Shown: positions 9,101-16,261, numbered from the stretch's first letter. The stretch: DNA of 36,176 nt from Onstottus_B arcticum (GCA_038040485.1 JBBPIE010000046.1:1-36176), one strand, 5' to 3'. Numbers and translations: made by a program. Notes: a model not told the origin generated them from the sequence alone.

Positions 9101-9322
9101 GCTCTCAAATAGAAGCGCTCGAGCCCAGGGAGAGGGCACGCTGTGAAGCTTGTCTTGCCTGCTTGTGGCCCGCGATGTGTCGAGATTCTTCGCCAGCGTC
9201 GCAATGTGACTCAGATTAACATCCTCTTTCCATCGCCCTCCCTCAGCGTTCGCGAGTCCATCGCGCGTCCTCAGGGGAGAAAAGAATTTGTGGATTCTCT
9301 TTCCGGCCTCTTTTTCTGCCAT
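6197..9322 (-). CDS. Large protein with C-terminal actin/Hsp70-type ATPase domain
   Basis: This 1041-residue cytoplasmic protein has the three nucleotide-binding motifs of the actin/Hsp70/FtsA superfamily. Phosphate-1 is VGVDFGSTHTS at 490-500, phosphate-2 is ALDIGGSTTD at 704-713, and the adenosine motif is CGRGGQ at 843-848. The first 480 residues have no domain I recognise and are unusually long for this superfamily. Size and layout recall the large actin-like proteins annotated as virulence factor SrfB, but I cannot confirm homology. The ATG at 9322 lies 47 bp after the tubulin-like gene. The presence of both a tubulin-like and an actin-like NTPase in one operon is unusual. Possible roles are filament formation or an ATP-switched chaperone-like clamp. 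Confidence 0.82.
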   Translation of the reverse strand: MAEKEAGKRIHKFFSPLRTRDGLANAEGGRWKEDVNLSHIATLAKNLDTSRATSRQDKLHSVPSPWARALLFESALYDPGHPAHTEVTDQWRGLLGLLALADALQLSERIRVENVDLDSQPQGELRDAFISLRPRHFSEQGDLEDGRWARFGMIFFDDILVGSSSPRTIVFTSISHEKLRGIAFLSKEGRLDDPTKYLRQQSPELLGILRTWLDELIAKVDGNDAINRWMGVRPADPNANPVSRSSRVLIALQRWRDSIQVESGIETLKGESWRLPEPWSIIEKAIDLPAGLSMIHNPQAYLERALIEVTVAPDAVYAVLIEGRHYLLPFTKGLVDLLTYDQLVEAAQRSRITRTDSETLSFQTEAQCLGRMVRLERPYKKNEIISNADGAHPTQRLAMWPDFVVDAEGHEGANLPRCFDSYFFYTSDVAAGQVVFSPVGDVAPPRSFDESNWYVSRVPIKGFVGAVEGKSGFLLIRRTRRKAPTKLWKVGVDFGSTHTSAFYTEVHERDGQLQRDPHSSIRPLAINPRVKILTHCDQFQIMENFFLWNPDGLTQSTVASGSGSVILTQLALPMKHSEKSEGGWLPREGQVYLASILVSWPEYLQFDLKWNRDTKDYSTRAFLRSLMTLLKAEAASGEASIAQVSHSYPSSFPKDLQAKHTGEWTSMISSVGVRADGKPLTEAVAVCRQLRAEQNAYPASNVIALDIGGSTTDLALWADRSLKIQESVKMAAGMLSRYIELNQGFRSWFIQRASDVPFELTRLSLLTPERVNRRVFHSALNRLTQLNLIDSFIEVVQADKSVPAVKGFLSYTIFLFSALSYFAGLIARRAQMETIDQYYLFFCGRGGQFFRWIPKAEKIVEEAFNAGRVGPGAGKRPSNVVSTASKYPKQEAGRGLLVDYHQLTVDDGRGRTTGALDEPNETVTAAEEGYLGFRWNSELTSDADTYQKLKRAVERPPKIEHLKEMNCFVKSFCDSTCTSDIAKNLGVSISFQSAQYRDVLHERLLDNLADGSDRALIEPFFITEVKALVQVLFKASLDFFD

Positions 9323-9369
9323 ATCTATATCTCGTGGGAGAGCCTCCGGGCCCTTAGGAACAATTGTCT

Positions 9370-10917
9370 CTAGTCCAGTGCATAATTGTCGTCGCAGAAT
9401 TCGCCTACTGCTTGGTACAGTAGGTAGATAAACAGTCCCATTGGACTGACGTCGCCATCGTAGGTCGGGGTGAGTCGGCTCAAGCGGTCCATGATGTGAC
9501 CATATCCTGTCTTGGGGTACTTTGGGTCACCGCTGGACAGAGTTGCCGACAGCTGCCCGGTCAGCGTTTCAGCACGCTGTCCTGGCGCGAGGGCCGACCA
9601 GTTGAACAGCGGCTTGGAATCTTCCGCGAGCGGTGCGCCAACCTTCTCTAACCATCTAAGAAACCCGTCACAAAACTGATTCAACGAGTTCAAAGCATCG
9701 GTGGACGTCTCCAAGGTGTATCCACGCCTAATGAAGTTGTCCGCATACCACGCCTGCCTTCTCAACCAGTCGCCATCACTCACCGCGTCGTGTAGCAGGT
9801 GTTTGTACACGAAGCAAAACGTGGCGAAGGCAACAACCTTGCGTTTAACTTCCTTTTGATCCTGTTCGGATTGGCACGGGAGCGTTCTCCAGCCTACATG
9901 GTCGCCATCCACGTAGTGCATGAATCGTTGATTCCGCGAAAACTCGCCCTTCATAAAGAAGTCCCTGGCCCCCATCGACGCCACCATTTCGACGTAATGG
10001 GGATCGTTCTCTTGGGACTCGCCGCCGATGCTATAGTTCTTGTTTGTCGGGGCCATTTCTGGAGCGCCAATAACGTAAACGTGCTGGTAACCCGGGTCGT
10101 TGTGCCCATAATGCAACAGGGCCGCTTGCGTAGCTACTTGCTGCAATGAGCTGTTGGGTGCCGGACCGGCAACCGCCGTACCCGCGGGAAAGGTGAAATA
10201 GGGAGTCAGCATCGCAACCCCAAAGCGCATCTTCTCGTGGTGTGTAGTGTTGGACTCGGCGATACTGTCCTGAGCTAGCCGCGGGACACTGGGGATGCCG
10301 GCGGCTCCGGTTCCACCAAAGACCGATCCATAAACAAATACGCGTACCGGCCGCTCGGCCTGCACGTCAGCCCGGATCGATCCCATCATCTGCCCCAGAG
10401 CACTGTGGGGATTCCCCACCGTCCGACGCAAATCCGAAATCAGAGTGACGGCACCGACGTTTGGCCGACCGCGGTATCCCTTGCCCAATGGCATTTCGAG
10501 GTCCTCGCGTTCATAAAACAGCTTGGCGAAGTTCTTGATCGGCTTTGGAGCATTTACAAACTCGACGGAGTCACCAAACGTTCTGTCAGGAGAATTCGGG
10601 TCCTGCCAAAAGTAACCGTATTGGTCACCAGTCTCCCCTTTCCGGTTTATCGAAGGGCGGAAAATAGCCGGATCTGCTAGCGATCTCCTAGCGAAAAAGC
10701 GCCTGTCCCTCGGCCGAGCCGGTTGCTCACACAAATTCAACGCGTGGTAAGATGAGATCAACTTTCTGGTCTGTTCTGCGTTTCCATTCGTTTGGTCTGG
10801 ATCGATAATCGTGACGTGAAGGTGGTTGTCGAACAGTCCAGCCGCGGACAAGTAAACAGTGGCCGCCAAGCATCGCGAGCCCGAGCCGCCAATAGCTATG
10901 ATGTAGTTCTTCACCAT
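9370..10917 (-). CDS. Tubulin/FtsZ-fold GTPase-like protein
   Basis: A 515-residue protein. Its N-terminus (YIIAIGGSGSR, glycine loop at 10-15) resembles the T1 loop of FtsZ and tubulin. A DPDQTNGN motif at 39-46 follows a beta strand, as in the T2/T3 loops. The tubulin signature appears as FGGTGAAG at 200-207. The C-terminal half is specific to this protein and unrecognised. The start is the ATG at 10917 rather than the longer frame to 10977: it has GAGGAAAG just upstream, begins right at the predicted first strand, and avoids overlap with the previous gene, whose stop is 16 bp away. Bacterial homologues of this type are sometimes annotated as tubulin-like proteins. A Rossmann-type enzyme is the main alternative for the N-terminus, but the GGTGxxG loop favours a tubulin fold. 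Confidence 0.78.
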   Translation of the reverse strand: MVKNYIIAIGGSGSRCLAATVYLSAAGLFDNHLHVTIIDPDQTNGNAEQTRKLISSYHALNLCEQPARPRDRRFFARRSLADPAIFRPSINRKGETGDQYGYFWQDPNSPDRTFGDSVEFVNAPKPIKNFAKLFYEREDLEMPLGKGYRGRPNVGAVTLISDLRRTVGNPHSALGQMMGSIRADVQAERPVRVFVYGSVFGGTGAAGIPSVPRLAQDSIAESNTTHHEKMRFGVAMLTPYFTFPAGTAVAGPAPNSSLQQVATQAALLHYGHNDPGYQHVYVIGAPEMAPTNKNYSIGGESQENDPHYVEMVASMGARDFFMKGEFSRNQRFMHYVDGDHVGWRTLPCQSEQDQKEVKRKVVAFATFCFVYKHLLHDAVSDGDWLRRQAWYADNFIRRGYTLETSTDALNSLNQFCDGFLRWLEKVGAPLAEDSKPLFNWSALAPGQRAETLTGQLSATLSSGDPKYPKTGYGHIMDRLSRLTPTYDGDVSPMGLFIYLLYQAVGEFCDDNYALD

Positions 10918-10933
10918 GTTTCTTTCCTCAACT

Positions 10934-11401
10934 TCACCATCGGATAAGCATGTACCTGTAGCTTCTCCTCCCCACAAATCGGCTGCATAGCGCGACCACG
11001 GCTAGGAATGATGAGATTGCGATTAAGATCAGCGTGAAGGTCTTGAGAGTCATGAAGACGTCGGCGAACACAACCGCGAACGGATAAATCCTGTTGTTAA
11101 AACTGTAGACCAGGCTGGCATAAAGAAGAAGCGAGCCGGCGCTAAGGATGACAACGAAGCAGAGAGCCGCAAGGACGCGCCGTCTTGCGCGCCTCGCATC
11201 ATCTGCATGTGGAATAGGCAAGACCCTGGGAAGCCAAACCAAAGCCACGAGCAACCCGAGACTCGCACCCAGAACTGCAATCCACGGCGCCAGTTCTGAA
11301 AACCACCGATCCACTAGAATGGGCGCGATTCTAGATTGCCCGGAAGTTGCCTGAAGGATGAAAACGACCTGATTGCTCATAACCTCTTTCACTGCCGCCA
11401 A
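10934..11401 (-). CDS. Small polytopic membrane protein
   Basis: No known family was recognised. Of up to 155 residues, hydrophobic stretches lie near 36-62, 78-105 and 108-142, which gives three or four transmembrane helices. Short Arg-rich segments (DDARRARRR, FVGRRSYR) lie between or after them, probably on the cytoplasmic side. The longest frame starts at TTG 11401. A GTG at 11392 and an ATG at 11380 (codon 8) are alternatives, and the ribosome binding sites do not decide between them. It sits between the vWA lipoprotein (40 bp gap) and the tubulin-like gene (16 bp gap), so it is part of the same transcript. It may anchor the lipoprotein or the GTPase to the membrane, but there is no direct evidence. 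Confidence 0.72.
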   Translation of the reverse strand: MAAVKEVMSNQVVFILQATSGQSRIAPILVDRWFSELAPWIAVLGASLGLLVALVWLPRVLPIPHADDARRARRRVLAALCFVVILSAGSLLLYASLVYSFNNRIYPFAVVFADVFMTLKTFTLILIAISSFLAVVALCSRFVGRRSYRYMLIRW

Positions 11402-11441
11402 ATCCTAACCGCTGCCCCAAGACCAATGTCAGTAGTCCGCA

Positions 11442-12776
11442 TTATCGGTTAGCAACTGTTAGGTAAAAACGCGGACAGATTCTTGGACCTACCACCTCTT
11501 TCGTGTGGACTTCAACTAGTGTGGTTATTAGTTCCTGAAATCTATAGGTCTTGCCTGCATTAGCGGCATCGGCGTCGTCTCGAGTCGAGTCCTCGATAAT
11601 TCCGTCGTCGATCTCGACTACCTTTAACAACTGGCCTATAGAATAGAACTCATTCCGACTGCCAAAATCTTTCGTCAGAAACGGCTTGGGCTTGATCGAG
11701 AAACCATTCACCACCGCACCGTCACGCTCTTCGGTCAACTCCGTAATCAAGGTGGAGTCGCGCGAGGTATCAACTCGCAAACCTTCGCTTTGGAAGTTCT
11801 TAGCTTCCCATCTGAACAAGTTAACCTCTAGCTGAAGCCGTAGCCTCTTGACCGGATAGTCCGGCGCGATCTCATAGTCGAAGCGGTAGGACAGCTCTTC
11901 AGCAGGCGCATCTAGTGACTTCCTGATGAGCATTTGCCAATAGAATGCTGTCGTGGGCGACCCTTTGCTGTCGTAGAACCCGTCAAACTGCTCCGGAAAC
12001 CTAACGCTGCACCTTATGGAATCCGGTGAGAATACGATCGCTTGAATATCTCTTATTCTCTTGCGTAGCTTCGTCAACAGGTCATTAAACTCGGTCAAGC
12101 CCGGGCTGAAGACGAACGCATAGAACGGGCGGCTCGGGGCTGTAACCGGTCCGATCATTCTGCGCGCTCTTTCTGAATAGAAGTCGCCAAGAAACAGGCT
12201 CTTCATACGTAATACCGCAAAGGTTCTGCCGCCGCTCAGCCACTTCCTTATCCCATCAACAACCCTCGTGTTGATCGTCCCATCGGAATCGGACTCAACC
12301 CCATCAGTCACGATGATCGAGAAGACAGGTCTCTCATCGCTTGCCAGCGCGTTTACTAGCACGTCGTCCGGATTGAAGCCCAACCTGTATTGCGCCGCCT
12401 CATGGATGTGCCTGTCGAACTCTGCCGGTCTCGCCAAAGAGTCGCTGGGGCCCTGCCCCCTGCTTTGCCCATAGACGAATAGCCTGCACCCAGGCAGCAC
12501 GTCAGGCATGCTGTCGACGAACTCCTCAAATCCGCTGTTGGGATGTCCAACAAAGCCTGCCATGGAAAGCGAGTGATCTATGTAGACCATTTGTTCAACG
12601 GACTCGACACCCCGAGCATCCACGGCCGGTAATGCTGCGGACGACAGTTCCTCGGCCTTGACGAGCGACAGATCAGCCACTCGTGAGTTTTCATTGCAAG
12701 CCAGTTGGGTCAGCGCAACCACACTCGTAACGACGAGCCACGCTGACCTAAATCCCTTCCGTTTGAAACAAGCCAT
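11442..12776 (-). CDS. vWA-domain lipoprotein with intact MIDAS motif
   Basis: First gene of the operon, 444 residues from the ATG at 12776. The N-terminus has basic residues, a hydrophobic stretch and a lipobox-like end (TQLAC, Cys27), so it is probably a lipoprotein exported to the periplasmic face. The -3 residue is Gln rather than the usual Leu. A von Willebrand A domain follows, with the metal-binding DxSxS motif (DHSLS at 67-71) and TDG at 157-159. The last 250 or so residues look beta-rich and are unrecognised. A GTG at 12875 gives a longer frame but would put 33 residues before the signal peptide. Neither start has a good ribosome binding site. vWA domains bind protein ligands through the metal, so this may be the extracytoplasmic sensor or anchor. 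Confidence 0.82.
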   Translation of the reverse strand: MACFKRKGFRSAWLVVTSVVALTQLACNENSRVADLSLVKAEELSSAALPAVDARGVESVEQMVYIDHSLSMAGFVGHPNSGFEEFVDSMPDVLPGCRLFVYGQSRGQGPSDSLARPAEFDRHIHEAAQYRLGFNPDDVLVNALASDERPVFSIIVTDGVESDSDGTINTRVVDGIRKWLSGGRTFAVLRMKSLFLGDFYSERARRMIGPVTAPSRPFYAFVFSPGLTEFNDLLTKLRKRIRDIQAIVFSPDSIRCSVRFPEQFDGFYDSKGSPTTAFYWQMLIRKSLDAPAEELSYRFDYEIAPDYPVKRLRLQLEVNLFRWEAKNFQSEGLRVDTSRDSTLITELTEERDGAVVNGFSIKPKPFLTKDFGSRNEFYSIGQLLKVVEIDDGIIEDSTRDDADAANAGKTYRFQELITTLVEVHTKEVVGPRICPRFYLTVANR

Positions 12777-12950
12777 AACGATCACTGACTTAAGGAGGCA
12801 CCGTTGGATGACTGATATCTTTCGTGCAACTCTAATGAGCGTCTGTCCCCGATGAGACAGCACGGCCTTACCCACGGAATAAGTAAACCGACGGTTGTCG
12901 GCCCACTACAGAGATTTTCGTCTCGTTAGTAACCCTGAAGACCCGGTGCG

Positions 12951-12992
12951 GCTTCTGTCAAAGCACCATGAGGTGCTGGGTATTACAGAAGC
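12951..12992 (-). promoter_or_regulatory. Nested inverted repeat in the operon leader
   Basis: An outer 8-bp perfect stem (GCTTCTGT at 12951-12958 with ACAGAAGC at 12985-12992) encloses an inner 6-bp perfect stem (AGCACC at 12962-12967 with GGTGCT at 12972-12977, loop ATGA). It lies 175 bp upstream of the first operon gene. As RNA it would be a hairpin with an internal loop; as DNA it could be a double operator. No T-tract follows on either strand, so it does not look like an intrinsic terminator. Confidence 0.55.
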
Positions 12993-12999
12993 GGCGCGG

Positions 13000-13027
13000 A
13001 GTATACCACACAACTGTCGCTGCGCAA
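13000..13027 (-). promoter_or_regulatory. Putative promoter of the eight-gene operon
   Basis: On the minus strand TTGCGC (13027-13022) and TATACT (13005-13000) are separated by 16 bases. The -10 matches 5 of 6 consensus bases; the -35 keeps only TTG. The expected transcription start, near 12993, falls immediately at the first base of the nested inverted repeat. The coincidence supports the pair, but promoter consensus in this phylum is not well known to me. Confidence 0.35.
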
Positions 13028-13306
13028 GGACAAAAGAAGCATCACGGCTAGGCACCGGAAGGTTATGTCTACAACCAATCTGCGAACATCTGTAAGGGCT
13101 ACTGATCAGCCTCCTCCCTCATATTCGCTTCTCCCGCGTGATGACTCTCCTAACGTGACGTGACCTGCTCACCATGCACAGCCTCCCTAGCCCGCGTTCC
13201 GGGCTTCCTATCGACAGCTGAGGTATTTAGTGATTCCCGGTGAAGGGCCGCTGCTATGACGGTGGCTGAACCGCTGAGGGCGACGGCGATGCTGATGCTA
13301 AGTTTG

Positions 13307-13807
13307 CTAGGGATGGCGGTATTCCCAAGGTGGTGTCGGCGTAGCATCGCTCCAAAGACCTCTCTTGGCTCTATGCGCATCACTCTCTGCGTTCGAGTAA
13401 CTGTCTCTATCGTCGCTGCTCAGCTCTTTTTCATACTGCCGATAGAACCAGGCAAACCCAGCGTTGACTTGTTCTAAGTTGGCGTCCTGACCGTCTATCA
13501 AGACTTTGCAAAGGATTCGGCCATACCTGTCGGTCTTCTCGCCTTGGAGTGTCACGTCCTTCCCGAAAAGAAGATCTTGGAGATGCTGACGTGATACGTT
13601 CCCAAATGCCTGCGCGCCCTCTGGCGCGTCGATTCCTTGGAGCCTTATACGGTATGGCTTATTCTTCGCATCGAGAACGTCAATGGTATCCCCATCGACT
13701 ATCTTGATTACCTTACAGTTCAACCCTTCGGTTGTTCGGGGTCGGCAGCAACTGGCAGAAGCAGCCAGCAGGCAGATGAGTACGGTTACAAGTCGTCTGT
13801 TGCGCAA
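13307..13807 (-). CDS. Thermonuclease (staphylococcal nuclease-like), exported lipoprotein
   Basis: A 166-residue calcium-dependent nuclease of the SNase family, which cuts DNA and RNA outside the cytoplasm. The active-site pattern is complete: VDGDTIDV, RLQGIDAPE and DRYGR carry the metal-binding aspartates, the glutamate and both catalytic arginines. The N-terminus has NRR, a hydrophobic segment and then ASASCC, which reads as a signal peptide with a lipobox-like cysteine. The TTG start at 13807 is supported by GGAG about 9 bases upstream. It is on the operon strand but 530 bp upstream of it, so it is probably a separate transcript. A link to the operon as a DNA-degrading partner is possible but not shown. 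Confidence 0.9.
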   Translation of the reverse strand: MRNRRLVTVLICLLAASASCCRPRTTEGLNCKVIKIVDGDTIDVLDAKNKPYRIRLQGIDAPEGAQAFGNVSRQHLQDLLFGKDVTLQGEKTDRYGRILCKVLIDGQDANLEQVNAGFAWFYRQYEKELSSDDRDSYSNAESDAHRAKRGLWSDATPTPPWEYRHP

Positions 13808-14082
13808 CGTTGAATCTCCGCATTCACGTCTGTGGCCGATGCTATAGACCGGTGCACAACGAAGTCAAGGCCGCCCGAGTCCAGTTGGTCTGATTTGTTA
13901 CGTGCCGGGACGAAGCGGACAATCGAGTCGGCCAGATGAAGCGAGGGCTGGCTGCTTCACTACCTGAGACGACATCAAGCGTACTGCTTTCAAAGCAACA
14001 ACCGCACTGATAATATTTCCGATTCCGAGAGTTAACAGAAACAATGGTGTGCGAGAACGACCCTTAGGAAACTGACCCACGT

Positions 14083-16188
14083 ATGACCATACAGGAAACA
14101 ATGCGCGAGCGGGTGAGAGCGGCGATCAATCAGTTGTTCGATCTCGATTTGCCGGAGATCGGTGTTGAGGTTCCGCCTAGGACTGAACTCGGTGACCTCG
14201 CGTTCCCTGTCGCATTCGAACTGGCGAAGAGACTCAAGGCCTTAACTGGTCAAAAGCAGAATCCTCGAGAGGTTGCCGCGAGGCTCGCAGACGAGATTCG
14301 CTCGAGCGAAGGCGTCGCGCGCGTGGAAGTTGCCGGAGCGGGCTACGTGAATGTCTTTCTCGATCGCGCTGCGTATCTGACGAGCGCGGTGCGAGAGCCG
14401 GAACCGGCCGAAGCGCAGCTTGGCGGAAAGATCATCGTCGAGCACACGTCGGTCAATCCTAACAAAGCCGCACACATCGGCCACTTGCGGAACGCCGTGC
14501 TCGGAGACACGACAGTCAAAATGCTGCGCGCCGTCGGCGAGACCGTCGAAGTGCAGAACTACATCGACAACACCGGCGTGCAAGTCGCGGACGTGGTTGT
14601 TGGCTTCAAGGACATCACCGATACGACGCTCGATCAGATTAAGGCGATGGAATTCAAGGACGATACCTGGTGGACTAACACTCGCTCAGATCCGAATCAG
14701 CCACCTCGGTTAATGGAGTCCAGAGAGATCCACAAGTTCGACTATTTCTGCTGGGACCTGTACGCGCGAGTCGGGCAATTCTACGAAGAAGACAAGGCGC
14801 GGCTTCAGCTTCGAACCGACACTTTGCACGAGCTTGAAAGAGGCGAGGGCGAAACCTACGAGATGGCCGACTACATCTCGCAGCGCGTACTCGGATGCCA
14901 CCTCGAGACGATGCTCCGAGTTGGCATCGAGTACGACGTTCTGCCGCGCGAGTCGGATGTGCTGCACCTCAACATCTGGGAGAGAGCTTTCAATTTGCTC
15001 AAAGAGCGCGGAGCAATCGAGCTCGCGACCACGGGGCGCCTTGCCGGCTGTTGGGTCATGCGCGCTGAGGAACAAGAAGCCAAAGTTGATCAGCAAGTAT
15101 CCAAAGTAGAAGAGCAAGACGGCAACGATGAAGAAGAGAGCAGGCACGAAGCCGACAAAGTAATTGTGCGCTCCAACGGCATCGTCACTTACACCGGCAA
15201 GGACATCGCTTTTCATCTCTGGAAGCTTGGGCAGCTCGACATAGATTTCTACTACAAGCCTTTCTATAAGTACCCGGACGGGCACATCGCATGGATCACG
15301 ACTACTGATCCGAGCGAAGACGATCCGGCTCATCCGCGCTTTGGAAGCGGCGCGGCCTACTTCAACGTGATCGACATCGGCCAGTCGTATCCGCAGCACT
15401 ACGTCAAACTCGGCGTGATGGCAGTCGATCACGACGAGCGAGTCGAGCGCAGCGCGCACGTCGCTTATGAGAAGGTCGCGCTCACGCCGGCGGCTGTCGA
15501 GAGGCTAGGCCAGCGGCTTTCAGAAGAGGATCGTCAGCGTGGCGCGATCGGCATGTCGGGCCGCAAAGGGCTCGGCGTGAAGATCGACGACTTGATCGAC
15601 GTGCTCGAAGCCAACGCGCTCGTCGAAGTCGCTAACCGTCATCCGGAGCTGACCGACTCAGAACAGAACGAGACCGCGCATAAGATAGCCGTTGGAGCTC
15701 TGAGATACTTTCTGCTGAAGTTTACTCGCAACTCGATAATCTCTTTCGACTTCAAAGAAGCGCTCGCGTTCGACGGAGAGACCGGCCCGTACATTCAGTA
15801 CTCGGTCGTGCGGGCTAACTCGATCTTTCGCAAGCTCGCCGACGCGGGCATCGACGCCGCTGCACTTGATCTGGCAACAGTCTCTCGCGAGCGCATCGCC
15901 GAGTTGTTCGCGGGCGAAGGGGGAGACGATCTTTGGTCGCTGGTTTATCTTGCCGCGCGATTGGAAGACACGCTGCGATCAGCGGTCGCGTCCCTCGAAC
16001 CGGCGATCATCGCGAAGTGGGCGTTTCAGATAGCGCAGCGCTTCAACCTGTTCTATCACAACTATCACATCTTGTCTGAGCCCGACGCGGAACGGCGCGC
16101 GTTGCTGGTCGCGATCACCTCGATTGCGCGAAGGCAGTTGATTGCGGCCCTGGACGTCCTCGGGATCGAAGCTCCAGAGAGGATGTGA
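14083..16188 (+). CDS. argS: Arginyl-tRNA synthetase
   Basis: Class I synthetase that charges tRNA-Arg with arginine. Features include the N-terminal additional domain (LGDLAFPVAFELAKR region), SVNPNKAAHIGHLRN with HIGH at 131-134, GMSGRKG at 490-496 in place of KMSKS, and the DALR anticodon-binding C-terminus. At 701 residues it is longer than the roughly 580 of E. coli ArgS. Part of the excess is a charged Glu/Gln/Lys-rich insert at about 328-357. The ATG at 14083 fits homology at the N-terminus (MTIQ compares with MNIQ of E. coli). A second ATG at 14101 has a better ribosome binding site (AGGAA). It is the first plus-strand gene after the minus-strand island. Confidence 0.97.
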   Translation: MTIQETMRERVRAAINQLFDLDLPEIGVEVPPRTELGDLAFPVAFELAKRLKALTGQKQNPREVAARLADEIRSSEGVARVEVAGAGYVNVFLDRAAYLTSAVREPEPAEAQLGGKIIVEHTSVNPNKAAHIGHLRNAVLGDTTVKMLRAVGETVEVQNYIDNTGVQVADVVVGFKDITDTTLDQIKAMEFKDDTWWTNTRSDPNQPPRLMESREIHKFDYFCWDLYARVGQFYEEDKARLQLRTDTLHELERGEGETYEMADYISQRVLGCHLETMLRVGIEYDVLPRESDVLHLNIWERAFNLLKERGAIELATTGRLAGCWVMRAEEQEAKVDQQVSKVEEQDGNDEEESRHEADKVIVRSNGIVTYTGKDIAFHLWKLGQLDIDFYYKPFYKYPDGHIAWITTTDPSEDDPAHPRFGSGAAYFNVIDIGQSYPQHYVKLGVMAVDHDERVERSAHVAYEKVALTPAAVERLGQRLSEEDRQRGAIGMSGRKGLGVKIDDLIDVLEANALVEVANRHPELTDSEQNETAHKIAVGALRYFLLKFTRNSIISFDFKEALAFDGETGPYIQYSVVRANSIFRKLADAGIDAAALDLATVSRERIAELFAGEGGDDLWSLVYLAARLEDTLRSAVASLEPAIIAKWAFQIAQRFNLFYHNYHILSEPDAERRALLVAITSIARRQLIAALDVLGIEAPERM

Positions 16189-16261
16189 AGGCAAGCTAGG
16201 CGGTTTGCGAAGTTACCTGTTTTCGGTTGTATAATCAGCTCGCGGTGGAAGGCGTTCAGCA

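Larger units (their letters stand above)
12777..13306. other. Intergenic leader region of the eight-gene operon
   Basis: The 530-bp gap between the nuclease gene and the operon contains no convincing gene. It holds the putative minus-strand promoter and the nested inverted repeat described separately. It also has a 5-bp hairpin (CCGAC/GTCGG) at 12888-12901. Open frames here lack homology or usable start signals. The long upstream space suits a regulated 5' leader for the operon. Confidence 0.6.

Noticed and set aside
1070..12773. A 14-bp near-repeat (CGTTTGAAACARGC) at 1070-1083 and 12760-12773 that could look like attachment sites flanking the operon.
   Set aside because: The second copy lies inside the signal peptide codons, and 11-base exact matches are expected often in 36 kb by chance. 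No integrase is present.
1217..12776. Calling the operon a standard Zorya system.
   Set aside because: Only the ZorA/ZorB-like motor genes are recognisable. No ZorC/ZorD, ZorE or ZorF/ZorG gene is in the window.
12808..12855. A 15-codon plus-strand frame with a perfect AAGGAGG 9 bases before its ATG, upstream of and antisense to the vWA gene start.
   Set aside because: No gene follows on that strand that it could lead, and a 15-codon frame is expected by chance. The AAGGAGG may be a coincidence.
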